This document shows positions 53,171 to 64,000 of a stretch of 64,000 nucleotides of DNA, piece by piece; position 1 is the first letter of the stretch; every line of letters begins with the position of its first letter. Made by a program: the position numbers and the translations under genes. The stretch comes from Paracentrotus lividus (lineage: Eukaryota > Echinodermata > Echinoidea > Camarodonta > Echinidae), in contig CALNVZ010003435.1 in the NCBI GenBank assembly GCA_940671915.1, forward strand, positions 2,848,077 to 2,912,076, written 5' to 3'. Below the pieces are notes generated by a model. It worked only from the letters and a program-made list of their open reading frames with translations. It did not search any database and was not told where the DNA came from.

Positions 53171-54080
53171 GTCAACAAACTCATTAAGACAATTATCCAC
53201 ACTGAGATCAATTAATTCTAAATGGGGAAGGGGCTTGAGAACCAAGGAAGGCACAGCCGCTCCTTTACCCGATAGATAAACACTCTTGTAAGACAATTAT
53301 CAACCGAGATCAAATCATGCTCTATGAGGGGAGGGGCATGAAAAACTAATAAAGGCATAGCCGCTCCTTCACTCAATAGGGAACAAATCAGCTAAGATAA
53401 ATCATTGATGAACTTTCATTATGAAATTAAGCAACATCAGCAGTGGGAAACCCCAAGTGACTGAGGAATGTTCCAGAAGGAGGCGTTATTTTACCTGGCG
53501 TCAGAACGAAGGCAGACTCGACCATCTCCTTCACGCGATAGGTAAAAAAACTCACAAGACAATTATCACAACTGAGATCTATTAATTCTTTATGAAGAAG
53601 GGGATGATAAACCAAGGGGAGACACAGCCGCCTCCTTACTTGATAGGTCAACAAACTCTAGCGACAATTATCGCAATTGAGATGAAAATAATGTTCTATG
53701 AGGGAAGGGGTGGTGAGAAACAAGGCAGGCACAACCACTCCTTTACTCGATAGATCCAACAACTCACAAGACTATTATCACAGCTGAGATCTATTCATTC
53801 TTTATGGGAAGGGGCGTGAGGACACAGCAGAATCAGCCGCTCATTCACCCGATAGTCAACAAAATCTCGACAATTATAACACCTGAGATCTAGCAATGCT
53901 CCATGCGGTATGAAAACCAATAAAGGCACAGCCATTCTTCACTCATAGGGCAACAAACTCTTAAGAAAATTATCACAGCTGAGATAATCAGTGATGAACT
54001 TTCGTATGAAATTGAGAACATCAGCAGTGGAAAACCCCAAGTGACTGAGGAATTGCCAGAAGGAGGCGTTATTTTACCTG
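53097..54080 (+). repeat. VIRMA: Tandem array of VIRMA C-terminal coding end
   Basis: About eight degenerate units of ~105 bp. Each has 'GAACCAAGGAAGGCACAGCC', 'GCTCCTTTACCCGATAG', then 'AACAAACTC', 'AGACAATTATCACAACTGAG' and 'ATCTATTAATTCTTTATG'. C-terminal codons plus stop recur: HSRSFTR-TAG (53,252-53,275), HSRSFTQ-TAG (53,356-53,379), ISFTR-TAG (ends 53,541), HNHSFTR-TAG (53,730-53,753) and ISRSFTR-TAG (53,832-53,855). Broken copies sit near 53,145, 53,623 and 53,928. Two units carry an additional ~95-bp segment (53,397-53,495 and 53,984-54,080). Confidence 0.88.
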
Positions 54081-54156
54081 ACTGCTTATGAAGAATTACG
54101 CCACTTATTAGTAATGGATCAAGCGGACCTAAAACAATGGGGACGTGACATTGGCA

Positions 54157-54162
54157 AATAAA
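54157..54162 (+). promoter_or_regulatory. VIRMA: Candidate poly(A) signal, VIRMA
   Basis: First AATAAA after the array, followed by a GT-rich stretch (TTGATTTGGTTTTTG). Further hexamers at 54,402 and 55,861 could give longer 3' ends. Confidence 0.4.
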
Positions 54163-54890
54163 GCCTTTCCAAAGGACACAAGCGCATTGATTTGGTTTTT
54201 GAAACGCAGTGATTTTGGAGTTAGATTACTGATCAACTGAGTGAGAAATTACACCTCCCCAAATATTGATGTAGACTATTGTTTTGCCAGGCAGAACCTT
54301 GGGAAGCGCTCATTCAGTTTACCATATGATTGTGTAAACTTTTGAAACAAAAGTCAGCCCTGCTTGCTATAAGTTGTCTACCTCCTCCTTTTGGTGTAAA
54401 AAATAAATATGCCAAAACCAAATTTGTATCATTTTCTGGATTTGTAGATTATTGATAATGTTATATTGGTATTGCATGTACTGTTAAAGACTCATTACAA
54501 TCTTGAGTGGTTGAAATGATGTAAAAATCTGTAAATTGCAAGTAGCTACCCTCTCGTATAAAGCTTTTGAATTATCATGATTCATGATTCAGGTTTGCCA
54601 ATTCATTTCTTCATGCCTGCTGATACATTTGTACTGTTGAAATATTGCTGCTACTCCTTTAACTTTAACTATAGATATGGGATGCTATATTATTAAATTA
54701 TTACACGTTTAGGTCTCTTTTTCGATACATTTAAAACCATGTATTGATACTCTTCCAGATGTTTGCTTGTTGGCGTTCAATATTGTTAGCATAATGTATG
54801 TCCTATGTAGTCTACACTACCCGTATCAATGGAGAAAAGGAGTGCATTATTGTTACAATATTGCACTCCGCGATGCAGTAAAAATGCTGC

Positions 54891-55046
54891 GCGCAACAGC
54901 TTATAACAATGGATACGCGGAGCAACAATTTACGTCATAATAGCACACCAGCTTTTAACAATAGATACGCGGAGCAACAATTTATGTCATAAAGCACACA
55001 GCTTTATAACAATGGATATGCGGGAGCAACAATTTCGTCATAATAG
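54891..55046. repeat. Three tandem ~52-bp units
   Basis: Units at 54,891, 54,943 and 54,994, with core 'AACAATGGATACGCGGAGCA'. They are the inverse of a segment of the dispersed repeats at 10,383 and 43,963, so this is a tandemly amplified fragment of that family. Confidence 0.8.
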
Positions 55047-55190
55047 ATTGATCATTTTAATTTTGTGAGATTCTCGGATTAGGCAGATTTAATACAAATG
55101 AGTAAACCTCTTTTTTGTTTAAACTGGTGCGTTGCTGTTACCATGGAAAATGGTTTGTATGTAATAATAATAATAATATGGATGTCTTTT

Positions 55191-55290
55191 GTGCGATATG
55201 AGATATATTCCATTCATCAGTATGAATATGCAATCGTCTTCGACTCTTGCAATATTCATACTGATGAATGGAATATATCTCATATTGCAC
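55191..55290. repeat. 43-bp-arm perfect hairpin
   Basis: Arms 55,191-55,233 and 55,247-55,290 are almost exact inverse complements (core GAGATATATTCCATTCATCA), with a 13-nt loop. It lies in the VIRMA 3' flank and could be the remnant of a small foldback MITE. Confidence 0.85.
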
Positions 55291-55899
55291 TCAAGTGCAT
55301 CCAATATTATATAAGTACAACATTTCAACTTTGTAATTCTGCAGACAAAGCAATGATTTTACCCTTTGACCTTTGCAATGTCATGGATAGAGGTCAACTC
55401 TGCTATTATAGCCATGCGATTGTATTCTCTGAAAATTAGATCAAAATATAGGACATGTTGTTTTGTTTGTTTGTTTGTTTGTTTTTTAATGCATCTTACA
55501 GTGGAAACTTGATAGGCCTATAAGAGTTTTTTCATATTCATATACATGACAAGCCATTTCTTCAGTCAAATGAAAGTAATTTGTTTTGTTTATTGGTTAC
55601 TGATATTACAAGATATCTCCTTGATGTAACGAGCAACATTTTTTGGGTCACAGGGACTTTGACGTAAAGAGTTTCCCTTGTTTTCAGTGTTTTATCCAAC
55701 AGTTTTGACACATAAACATATTTTCATTTTGACATCGCAATGTTATTTTTTTTATGGCAGAGGTAGCTGCTTCGTGTGTAGAAAAATGTACTTTGGAAAT
55801 ACAAATGCTTAATTATGTATGAATGATTTTTGTGCGATTATTTTGTAAATAATCTTGATGAATAAATCAACAATGTTTTCATGAAGGTCAATCCTCTAT

Positions 55900-58240
55900 G
55901 ACTATATTGTTTTTGTGTTTGTTTTGTTTTTTATTGTAATGTGACTTGTTAATTATTTTTTTTTACATGTTTCCCTCTCTGTGTATCTTTTTATTTGTCC
56001 CTGTCTTTCTCTACTTCCCGTTCAATCTTGTTCTCTCTCTGTCTAACTTTCTCTACGGTATCACCCGATTGCTTTTATATTATATTACTTTAAAAGACTT
56101 TAAGAACAGTCCATTTCTTTTGACATAAAACAATTCCACTGATATGATATATGCCGTTTCACATCCCATATTATCAATTATGGTTACATTTTATTTTATT
56201 TTTTCAAATTTGGTCAACATCCATGAAAATGAAAACCTGACTGAGAGTGAGTTTTCTAAAACTGGAGGAAATTTAAGAAGAACATGTCAATGACGAAAGA
56301 GTTACAAAAGGCGGTTTTTATTAGGATATAGACAGAGAGGGAGAGAAAAAAGTGGAAAATACACCAAAAAAATTGTTAGTATGGAAGGACGAGTGATAGA
56401 GCGAGATAAAGAGAGATCTAAAAGTGCAGAGAGATTAAGAGGGGAAAGAGAAACATATCAGTGGGGGTTTGATGAAAAGTTTTGAGCTTTAAAGTTATTT
56501 TTTTAATGGTCTAAAAACATTGTACAAATTTCACCTGTGCTCCTAATATAATCGTTAGCCACACTTTAATTTTTATACACACCTCAATGAAGCCAATCCA
56601 TGCCTTCACCAAAAAACATGAACAAGTTTAAATCATGGAATTCAATGTGCACAACATAATCATTCTGGCAAACCTTCACCAATATGTTTCTATAACCGTG
56701 ACTTTTCTGCTTTTATGGAAACGAACTTAACATCAGGATGGACTTTCCCTTTCTAGAGAGAGAGAGAGAGAGAGCGGGTGGGTGAATGATAACATGAATG
56801 TTCATTTCCTGTTGAAACATTCAAACAGACGAGCTGAATCACTTAAGGTATTGCGCAATCCCCAGGGCCATGTCACGTGGTTAGGTAAATATTTCATCAT
56901 ACATACAAGATCAGTGTCAATGTCAAACGCATAACGCTATTTTTAAAAGCAAATTTTGGTGGGACAATACCGACAGAGGGTCGTCTAGATATCGTTTAGC
57001 TTTAAAAAAAAAGTCATAGAAGAATACCGAATTACTTAGTAGACTGCCCAAAGTGTACTGAAAATTACCCTCCAACAGTCTTACCCTGAAAACTAAGCCC
57101 CAAAATTATGTCCAATTTTTATTGCAAGTTTAAAATCTAAAAATTGCAGAAAATGACAAACACATTCAGGGACTGGGGAGCGTTTTTGAAAGTAGAGGGG
57201 TATAGCCCAAAATGGGGAAGGGGGGGGGGGTGGACATGCTAAAAATCTCAAATCTATGGCAATTTTAGCGAATTTTTTTAATGTTTCCTGACAAAAAGTG
57301 GGGCCATAGCCCCGCCAGCTAGCATCCCCCAGGTCCGCGGCCTCTGTCATTACATTCACATGCACATCCTGGGCCGTATGCATAAAAGCAAGTGATTGCT
57401 TTTACTGTCATTTTCTAATTTTTTTTCTCATCTCGAAGTCAAAAGACATATCCAGTTGTATTGGGTATAAGGACAACCATACAAATCTTGGTTAAACAAA
57501 AAGGAGAATTACAATTAAAATCAGATAACATGAGTAACCTTGATGACAAAATTAGAAGTATAGATGAATAATCATACATGCCTATCAAGATATGACATGA
57601 ACTGCACAATACAAGCAGAAATTTAGGATTTATTCCCCTATATCTATTCTTGAGTCCACTTTGAATCATATACCTGCATATATTATATGATTATATCTTT
57701 CTAAAAAGTATTTATTTGTTCAATCAAGCAGTTCATCAAACTTTCAACGTTTGAACAAGCTTAAGAAATAACACGATTCTTCATTACGAATGAGTAGACT
57801 ATAAATTTCCTTAGCATATTCTACCTCAGAGAAAAATCACATTAATCAACTAACTAATGTATAATATCAAGGTCACCTCCTCATCAGTATCTTTTGAGTA
57901 CATCTCTGTTTTATTAAAGATCAAATTTATCTCTGTTCATACTTACCACATTAATATTTACAGAAAAGTAATCCAACATATTCAAATAAACATTGAAACA
58001 ACATCAACCATAAGTACGATACAAATATATTAACTCCAACATTGTACACTTTCAACTACTCAGTATTTCAACTTGCTTTTTTTTTTTTACCCATCTTATC
58101 TAAAATCTGAATGTTCAAAGCAGTATAATCCCATCAGTTATCATAATTCTTCTCATTCCCTAGCTAAATATGCGCAAAATCAGGTCTGCACGAAATACAC
58201 TCATTTTGTACTTACATGATTACAGTTTCCATGAATAATA
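55900..58240. other. Intergenic stretch, no gene recognised
   Basis: AT-rich, with a (GA)n microsatellite at 56,755-56,775. A G-rich block near 57,180-57,335 resembles hAT MITE interiors and ends GGTCCGCGGCCTCTG. No intact ORF with splice support. Confidence 0.5.
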
Positions 58241-58253
58241 AAATATAGATTAA

Positions 58254-58755
58254 AGGGGAAGTTCACTATAGGCTAGCTTTAAATTGGTTTTATAAAATGC
58301 AGAAAAATAAAAGAAAAATATGAGTGAAGGTTTGGAGAAAATCGACCAAAAAATAATGAAGTTATGAATATTCAAAGTTTTGGTTCTGTCACGTCACGTG
58401 CGAGCAATTCTCCTATGTGTTATGTAGTGTAAATTCCATTAAGTGTCATTTTTTTTTTAAAGAAAATTAATTATCTTATCTGTGCCGTCGATATGTCATC
58501 AAACATATGTTCATATACATGCCTTTATCAAATTGACCCATTCCTTTATCAATAACCATGAAAAAAAAAGACGAATTTATGGAATTTACATACACAACAC
58601 CGTGGGAGAGCTGCTCGCACGTGACGTCACAGAATCAAAACTTTAGGCCTATATAACTTCGCTATTTTTTGGTCGATTTTCTTCAAACTTTTACTTATAA
58701 TTTTTTTTCCCCTGCATTTTTAAAAACCAATTAAATTCCAGTGTGAACTTCCCCT
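58254..58755. mobile_element. TTAA-flanked foldback MITE (AGGGGAAGTTCAC family)
   Basis: Termini AGGGGAAGTTCAC and inverse, flanked by TTAA (58,250-58,253; 58,756-58,759). Arms of ~190 bp are inverted throughout ('AAATCGACCAAAAAATA' / 'TATTTTTTGGTCGATTTT'; 'GTCACGTCACGTGCGAGCA' / 'TGCTCGCACGTGACGTCAC'). Non-coding. Unrelated in sequence to the four G-run TTAA elements. Confidence 0.85.
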
Positions 58756-59412
58756 TTAAGCTCGTACAATCGGGGATTTCAAGTTATAGCTGCCTCACCT
58801 CATAACTTCTGATACTGTATACAGTGTGAAAAGGCAATTATTCTCGTTCATGGACTTGTCCACTCTAACATGTCCTTACACTGAGCAAGAAATACACCTT
58901 TGTTCGAACACAATTATAATTTTTTAAATTTCTATTACGAAGTAGTTGACAGGTCAAAGGTATTTTATATTCCCTCACCTTCGGGAACAGAATAAATGTG
59001 TATAAATAGACCAGTCTACTAACATATTCAATTTTATGCATACTTTTTCCTGGCGATATAGTAACAAGGTATTCAAACAACCTGTAATAAAAAAAAAATG
59101 AACTGCAATACATGAAATCCAGTTTGCATGCATTAGTTGTTGCTATGTAAGGCAAGCCTCTGGCAAGCTTTCAGGTTGTCAAGAACAACCTTTGTTTTAA
59201 AAAAAAGTATGCATAAAGTTTGAATATGTTAGTAAACTGGCCTATTGAATGAAATTAAATTCAGAAGTGAATACACAATTAAAATCGTTGTAAAAGCAAT
59301 GACTTGTTTTTATTTTTGACTTTTCTTCATTCAACTTACACACAAATTCATTTAAATGGATAATTATAACATTAATGTAAAGAATCATTAAGATATTCAT
59401 CGATGGTGCATG

Positions 59413-59500
<88 letters not shown>
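59413..59500. repeat. (AT)n microsatellite
   Basis: About 44 uninterrupted AT units; the Ile/Tyr-repeat ORF across it is an artefact. Confidence 0.95.
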
Positions 59501-59503
<3 letters not shown>

Positions 59504-59789
59504 CTCAACTGAATTTCAAAAGTTAATGTTTTATGTCTAACCCTGCAACTTGATTTGTATCCCCAAATTATGATATTATAATACAAACTACTGAATAAAA
59601 GATTTAGGCATAACCCAGTGGCCGATCCAAGCGGGGTGCAGGGGACGTGCGCCCCCATAACTTGAAATCACTCACTGTACATGTTAAAATATGAAAATTT
59701 CGGGGCTTGTCTTCTTATCAGACCTGGCGCCCCCTCTATTTTCAAATACTGAATCCGCTAATGCTAACCAATCATAATTTCGTCTGTCT

Positions 59790-60383
59790 TCAGATTATCT
59801 GTAAATCGACAGTGCCTTGGCACTTCCTCCAAGACTTAAAAATTAACCGGAATTCCTTAAGACGCCACCAATAGATGATGCAGTTTGCAATCCAGTTGAT
59901 GTGAATCATCAAGAACGAAACTGAAATTAGGCAAATGTTTTGAACACCCTGAAACGTCATCAGAGACCACTCCACCCAGGGGCAGATCCAGCACAGAACG
60001 GTGGTCCCTAGGACAAGACCAAATGTGCGGAGTACATTTTGATTCTCATTCTTTCTCTCCTGAGTTAGGGCGCCACCACATGGTACTTTGGCGATGGAGC
60101 GGTAGATAAAGAAGTAGCAGACTCCCGTGATTACAGTGCCTGTCCAGTATATGGCTAGGAATAATGGACGGGCGTATTCATCGTCAAAAGTAATGATCCA
60201 ACATGTTGCAAACGATATCACCCACATCAATAGACAGGTTACAACCAGGCGCGGTGTGGTGATGATGTTACGAGCTCCAAAAGGGTCTAAACGGATGGTG
60301 ATGAATTGGTAAACCGCTATCAGAACGATGCTGAAAAGGGATATCAAGAGTGTTGCTTCTGATATGATTTGAACCCATGTGAG
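59790..60383 (-). CDS. Rhodopsin-type GPCR, last exon (TM3-TM7), partial
   Basis: About 197 residues after a good acceptor on the minus strand ('ttttattttctgcag'), ending in a stop at 59,790. Membrane segments in order: LLISLFSIVLIAVYQFITI (TM3), VVTCLLMWVISFATCWII (TM4), PLFLAIYWTGTVITGVCYFF (TM5), TFGLVLGTTVLCWICPWVEW (TM6) and CLISVSFLMIHINWIANCII (TM7). Family motifs are altered: YQF where DRY is usual, CWICP like CWxP, and NCIIY for NPxxY. A basic tail (WRLKEFRLIFKSWRK) follows. TM1-TM2 must lie in an upstream exon, not found between 60,400 and 64,000. Ligand unknown; echinoderms have many lineage-specific receptors of this kind. Confidence 0.75.
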   Translation of the reverse strand, partial: LTWVQIISEATLLISLFSIVLIAVYQFITIRLDPFGARNIITTPRLVVTCLLMWVISFATCWIITFDDEYARPLFLAIYWTGTVITGVCYFFIYRSIAKVPCGGALTQERKNENQNVLRTFGLVLGTTVLCWICPWVEWSLMTFQGVQNICLISVSFLMIHINWIANCIIYWWRLKEFRLIFKSWRKCQGTVDLQII

Positions 60384-60643
60384 CTGCAGAAAATAAAAAC
60401 ACATTAATTTTAGTTACCCCCTACTACCAGCTAGTCTGAGGTCAATTTTGCTCCCCTGAGTTTCAAATAATTTTTGTAGCTTTTGGCGCCCCAAGATTTT
60501 GAGATCAGTTTGGCTCCAAAAGCTTGAAGATTTTTGTTATTTGGCGCCCTCTCAGTTAAGGCCCATTTGACGTACCTTATGTCTATGATCACTTTGGAAC
60601 CCCCTTTATTAGTTTAACATCGATTGGCACCACCACTTAAGTT

Positions 60644-60700
60644 TAGATAGATAGATAAATGGTTTATTCAAATCAAAACATATACAAATCAATTTACATA
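60644..60700 (-). mobile_element. 3' end of a non-LTR retrotransposon, minus strand
   Basis: On the minus strand reads TTTGAATAAACCATTTATC then (TATC)n, a typical LINE 3' end with a microsatellite tail. Only the end is recognisable. Confidence 0.45.
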
Positions 60701-60849
60701 TCTCCATGCTTCGTAGTTTGAAAACTAAATTGTGCAATGGATTACAGATTTTTTTTCACAAAGTAAGATCAATAAATGATAATGATAATCAGGACACTGG
60801 TGTCGATCCACCGCCCCACGCCACTCATCAGTGTTACACTAGACAGTTA

Positions 60850-61990
60850 TTCAGTTTCAGTTTATTTATTCCAACTTCAGCAAACATACATTGTACAATA
60901 AAATAAAAGTACATAATATTGAAAATAGTGATACATTACAATATTAACAAAAGAGTGTAATTATGTACAAAGTAAAATTCACGTCTAGCACAAAGTATAT
61001 TTACCGTTGGATGGACCTAAACAATAAGTAGGCTTGTTAAACATATAGGCCCTGTTTGTTAAAATGAAATAATACCTTTAAATACTAATGAGACAGGAAA
61101 CGAAAGGACATGACAAATATAGGAGAGGGGGAGAGAAAGAGAGTGACATACAAAGAGAGAGGGACAGGAAGAGGGAGACAGTAGGGGGGGGGAGTAAAGA
61201 GAGCGAGAGAGAGGAGAGAGAAGAGAAGAGAAAGATAGAGATTGAAAGCAAATAAATGAAAGGGTGATTATGGATACAAGACGAGACAACAAGAATACAT
61301 AAACTGGTACACAAGGATACAATGAACAATGAGAATCTAATCTAAGGTTGCTTTCACACTTTAAAGATTAAGAGTGAATTGTGACTAATGGGTTTCTCAA
61401 GAAATTGTCAGGTGTGGGCTGCCTGGCAAGGATTTTCGTCAATTTAATGACTCTTCTGGGACCAATTGAGACGATAAACGGTTTATTTGTTCAGGGTGTC
61501 TGCTTAACCATGTTTCTAGTAGTGTCCATGGCTTAACAAAAGTGATCATGAAGTGTTTTCATATTCACTCAGTAACAGAGATTTTGATTTTTCTTTTGAA
61601 AACGAAAAGGCTTGAGGCTTGTTTTTATGGACGAATCTAAAGAATTCCAAAAGTTAGGACCAAACGCAAAAGATGTGTTAGACTTAAATCTGAAGTACGA
61701 AACAGAGGCAAATGGTATAGGGAGGATTGTCTCGTAGGATATGAGTGAACATCACTATTTTTAACAAATATAGCGCTCATGGCATGAGGCAAGACTCCTG
61801 AGCTAAGTTCATACATTAGTGTTCCCAAATTGTATTTATATATGTCTGCAATCTTCATGACTTTGTGTTCGAAAAAGAGTTCATTAGTGTGTGAGCGCAT
61901 TTCGGCATTGGAAACAGTTCTTATTGCTCTTTTTTGAAGCAATAATATTCTATTGATTTGTAATTTGGCAGCATTGCCCCAGGCCAAAAC
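60850..61990 (-). pseudogene. Non-LTR retrotransposon fragment: RT C-terminal region and 3' UTR
   Basis: 61,637-61,987 (minus) reads AWGNAAKLQINRILLLQKRA, IRTVSNAEMRSHTNELFFEH and HSYPTRQSSLYHLPL. This is the conserved region after the RT domain in many LINEs. A frame change then leads to NFWNSLD-like sequence. The 5' part is missing. The 3' UTR holds a GA-rich tract (61,120-61,240) and ends near 60,850 with 'TTGGAATAAATAAACTGAAA'. Confidence 0.7.
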
Positions 61991-62248
61991 ACCATAGTTT
62001 GGTTATACCATGCACCCCTAATGAGTAGCGTAGAGCAGAGGACCGACCTCAACGCATACATTATAAAGCAATATTAACAGTGAAATAATGAATATAAATC
62101 GATAGGAATAGCACAAAAGAGAGAGGGAAAGAAGCTGAAAGATGAGGGAGTATAAGAAATAACTAAATTTTGAAACATTTACTCTAAAAATATATGTATA
62201 TTACTCAATATCAAACATGACATTTAAATTGGCTAAAACACTAAAAAT

Positions 62249-63080
62249 GATAGTATTGCAGGTGGTTAATTACACGGTCGGTTAATCTTTGTTTATCATT
62301 ATGCTTTCGATCATTTAAGTTCAATTGATGTCAATTAGTTGAAACAAGATGCTGATTGATAAAATTTGATTCAAGATAAAATACTTCCACGGATTGCACT
62401 TTGAATAAGCAATGACATATAAAACAATTATTCAATCAAATTATTTTCAAATAGTCATTGCATTATTCTCAAAATATTAAATTATCAATTATTGCAATAA
62501 GATATATTTACAAATTTAAATTGAGTTGGTACAATATCGCATAATCAGTAGTCATAAATTATCTGATTATTTGGTTATTACATAACAAAATATTACATTA
62601 CTAATTACATTACTAATTATTACACTGTGTTATATTTATATAGGCTAGATCATATCAAAACTGAAAATGATAGTATTGCAGGTGGTTAATTATATAGTCG
62701 GTTAATATTTGTTTATTATTATGCTTTCGATCATTGAAGTTCAATTGATGTCAATTAGCTGAAACAAGATGCTGATTGTTAAAATTTGATTCAAGATATA
62801 ATACTCCCACGGATTGCACTTTGAAATAAGCAATGACATTTACAAAAATGATTAAATCAAATCAATTTCAAAAAATAATTACATTATATACAAAACATTA
62901 AATCAATTAATTATTGCAATATGATAAATTTACAAATTTAAATTGAGTTGGTACAATATCGGAAATTAGTAGTCATAAATTATTCGATTATTTGGTTATT
63001 ACATAACAAAATATTGCATTACTAAATCATTACATTGTGTTATATTTACAAATTTGCACTGTATGAGCAATAATAAAAAT
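62249..63080. repeat. 420-bp tandem duplication
   Basis: Two units, from 62,249 and 62,669, begin 'GATAGTATTGCAGGTGGTTA'. They share 'GATGTCAATTAG', 'AACAAGATGCTGATTG' and 'CACGGATTGCACTTTGAA'. Very AT-rich, no coding potential. Confidence 0.85.
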
Positions 63081-63108
63081 ACATATATATAGATTGAAAT
63101 TAGGCATA

Positions 63109-64000
63109 CTAGTCTGTTTGACTCGATCCAATATTAAAGTTCAAAGTTAAATTAGCGTTCAATAGTTTGGTCATGAATGGAACAGGACTGTTTTGATATC
63201 GATTTGTACGACACCTAGGCTCAAGATAACGTTTGTTTTGTCTCAAGTTTCTTGTTGGCCTATTTTCAGTGAACCAGGCACTACCGACTTCAGTCCTAGA
63301 TGCTTTAGTTGCAAAGCTAATGCACAAAGTCCTTCTCCGGGTCTCGAGATCTTCGATTCCGCCAGACCAAGTGACGTATTGTAGGATGCACCAGGAAAGA
63401 TCATCCGTAGGGCTCGCTTCTGTATGCGCTCCAAAGCTGCTGTTTGGACACAGGTCAAATTGGAGTGCCACACTGGACACGCGTATTCGAGTACAGGTCT
63501 AATAAATCCGATATAACTGACACAAGGTCAGCAGCGGGAAGACGGAACTCTTTCAAGCGTCTTAACATGTAAAGGCGTGACGAGGCACGAGAAACAGCGA
63601 CAGATACTTGGTCATTCCACTTAAGATCCCGCTGAAGGATAACTCCAAGTAGTTTGACAGCCGAGACCTCCTGGAGCACATCGTTACACAAACGGAAGTC
63701 ACGGTCGGGATGAGGTGTTTTGCTAAATGTGACCCTCATGATATTGCACTTTTTGGGATTAAGGCGAACATTGCTTTGATTACACCACTCATCCAAATTT
63801 ACCAAGACGTTCTGCATGAGCGGCCCATGTTGATTAAGCGGCTCGGCAGAAGCAATTGACATGTCATCGACATACTTCCAACGCTCAACGTCACACTCGC
63901 GTAGGGCGTCGTCGATGAGGACGAGGAAAAGGAGAGGTCCATGGCGCGTTCCCTGTGGAACACCTGCTGTCATCGATCGCGTAGAAGAAAGTTCTCCATG
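63109..64000 (-). pseudogene. Non-LTR retrotransposon reverse transcriptase, partial, frameshifted
   Basis: 63,455-63,973 (minus) has GVPQGTRHGPLLFLVLIDD (RT block B), the catalytic-type KYVDDMSIA (YxDD) and LGVILQRDLKWNDQV. Near 63,470 a frame change leads to CPVWHSNLTCVQTAALERIQ and KRALRMIF, then a further shift to a stop at 63,109. At least two frame breaks, so not functional. It runs off the window end. The clade (CR1/L2-like or other) is not resolved. Confidence 0.8.

Noticed and set aside
59242-59658. 138-codon minus-strand ORF with Ile-Tyr repeats
   Set aside because: Translation of an (AT)n microsatellite.
59616-59762. Small hAT MITE beginning CAGTGGCCGATCCAAGCGGGG
   Set aside because: The right end (AATCCGCTA) only partly matches and no target duplication is evident, so it was not listed as an element.

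Overview
This is animal nuclear DNA: AT-rich, with long introns, GT-AG splice sites and dense repeats. The repeat types suggest an echinoderm, probably a sea urchin: TTAA-flanked MITEs beginning AGGGGAAGTTCAC, 'GCTCGCGCTTCGCGCTCGC' satellites, the 'CCTCCGCCACCGAAGGTGG' element and (GTCC)n tracts. That assignment is inference.

Layout. (1) 1-1,490: a ~115-bp satellite array split by a TTAA-flanked MITE. (2) 2,396-7,910, plus strand: the last four exons of a gene ending in a PDZ-like domain. Its introns hold a Harbinger-type MITE nested in a mariner-type element, a short MITE that appears to supply a splice acceptor, and two hAT-like MITEs. (3) 12,502 to ~53,275, plus strand: the main gene, the orthologue of VIRMA (virilizer, KIAA1429), the scaffold of the m6A mRNA methyltransferase writer complex. 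I traced 32 coding exons whose phases agree at every junction (5,652 nt, 1,883 codons plus stop; human VIRMA has about 1,812 residues). Intron 1 (6 kb) holds a 1.26-kb foldback element, an ~11-unit satellite array and a TIR element. Other introns hold further nested transposons. (4) 53,097-54,080: a tandem array of ~105-bp units, each carrying a copy of the VIRMA C-terminal codons and stop (SRSFTR-stop). (5) 54,100-59,700: probable VIRMA 3' flank with repeats and hairpins but no gene seen. (6) 59,790-60,383, minus strand: last exon of a rhodopsin-type GPCR. (7) 60,640-64,000, minus strand: remnants of non-LTR retrotransposons.

Most unusual: inside VIRMA the 3' ends of exons have been tandemly duplicated at three internal places (exons 15, 21 and 22), each time with the splice donor and a little intron, and the last coding segment with its stop has been duplicated about eight times. 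The reading frame of the C-terminal RGG tail (51,187-51,540) breaks in several places while 31 upstream exons are intact. A second find is a family of ~0.75-kb TTAA-flanked elements, four copies in this window, each with G-run/C-run palindromes just inside both ends.
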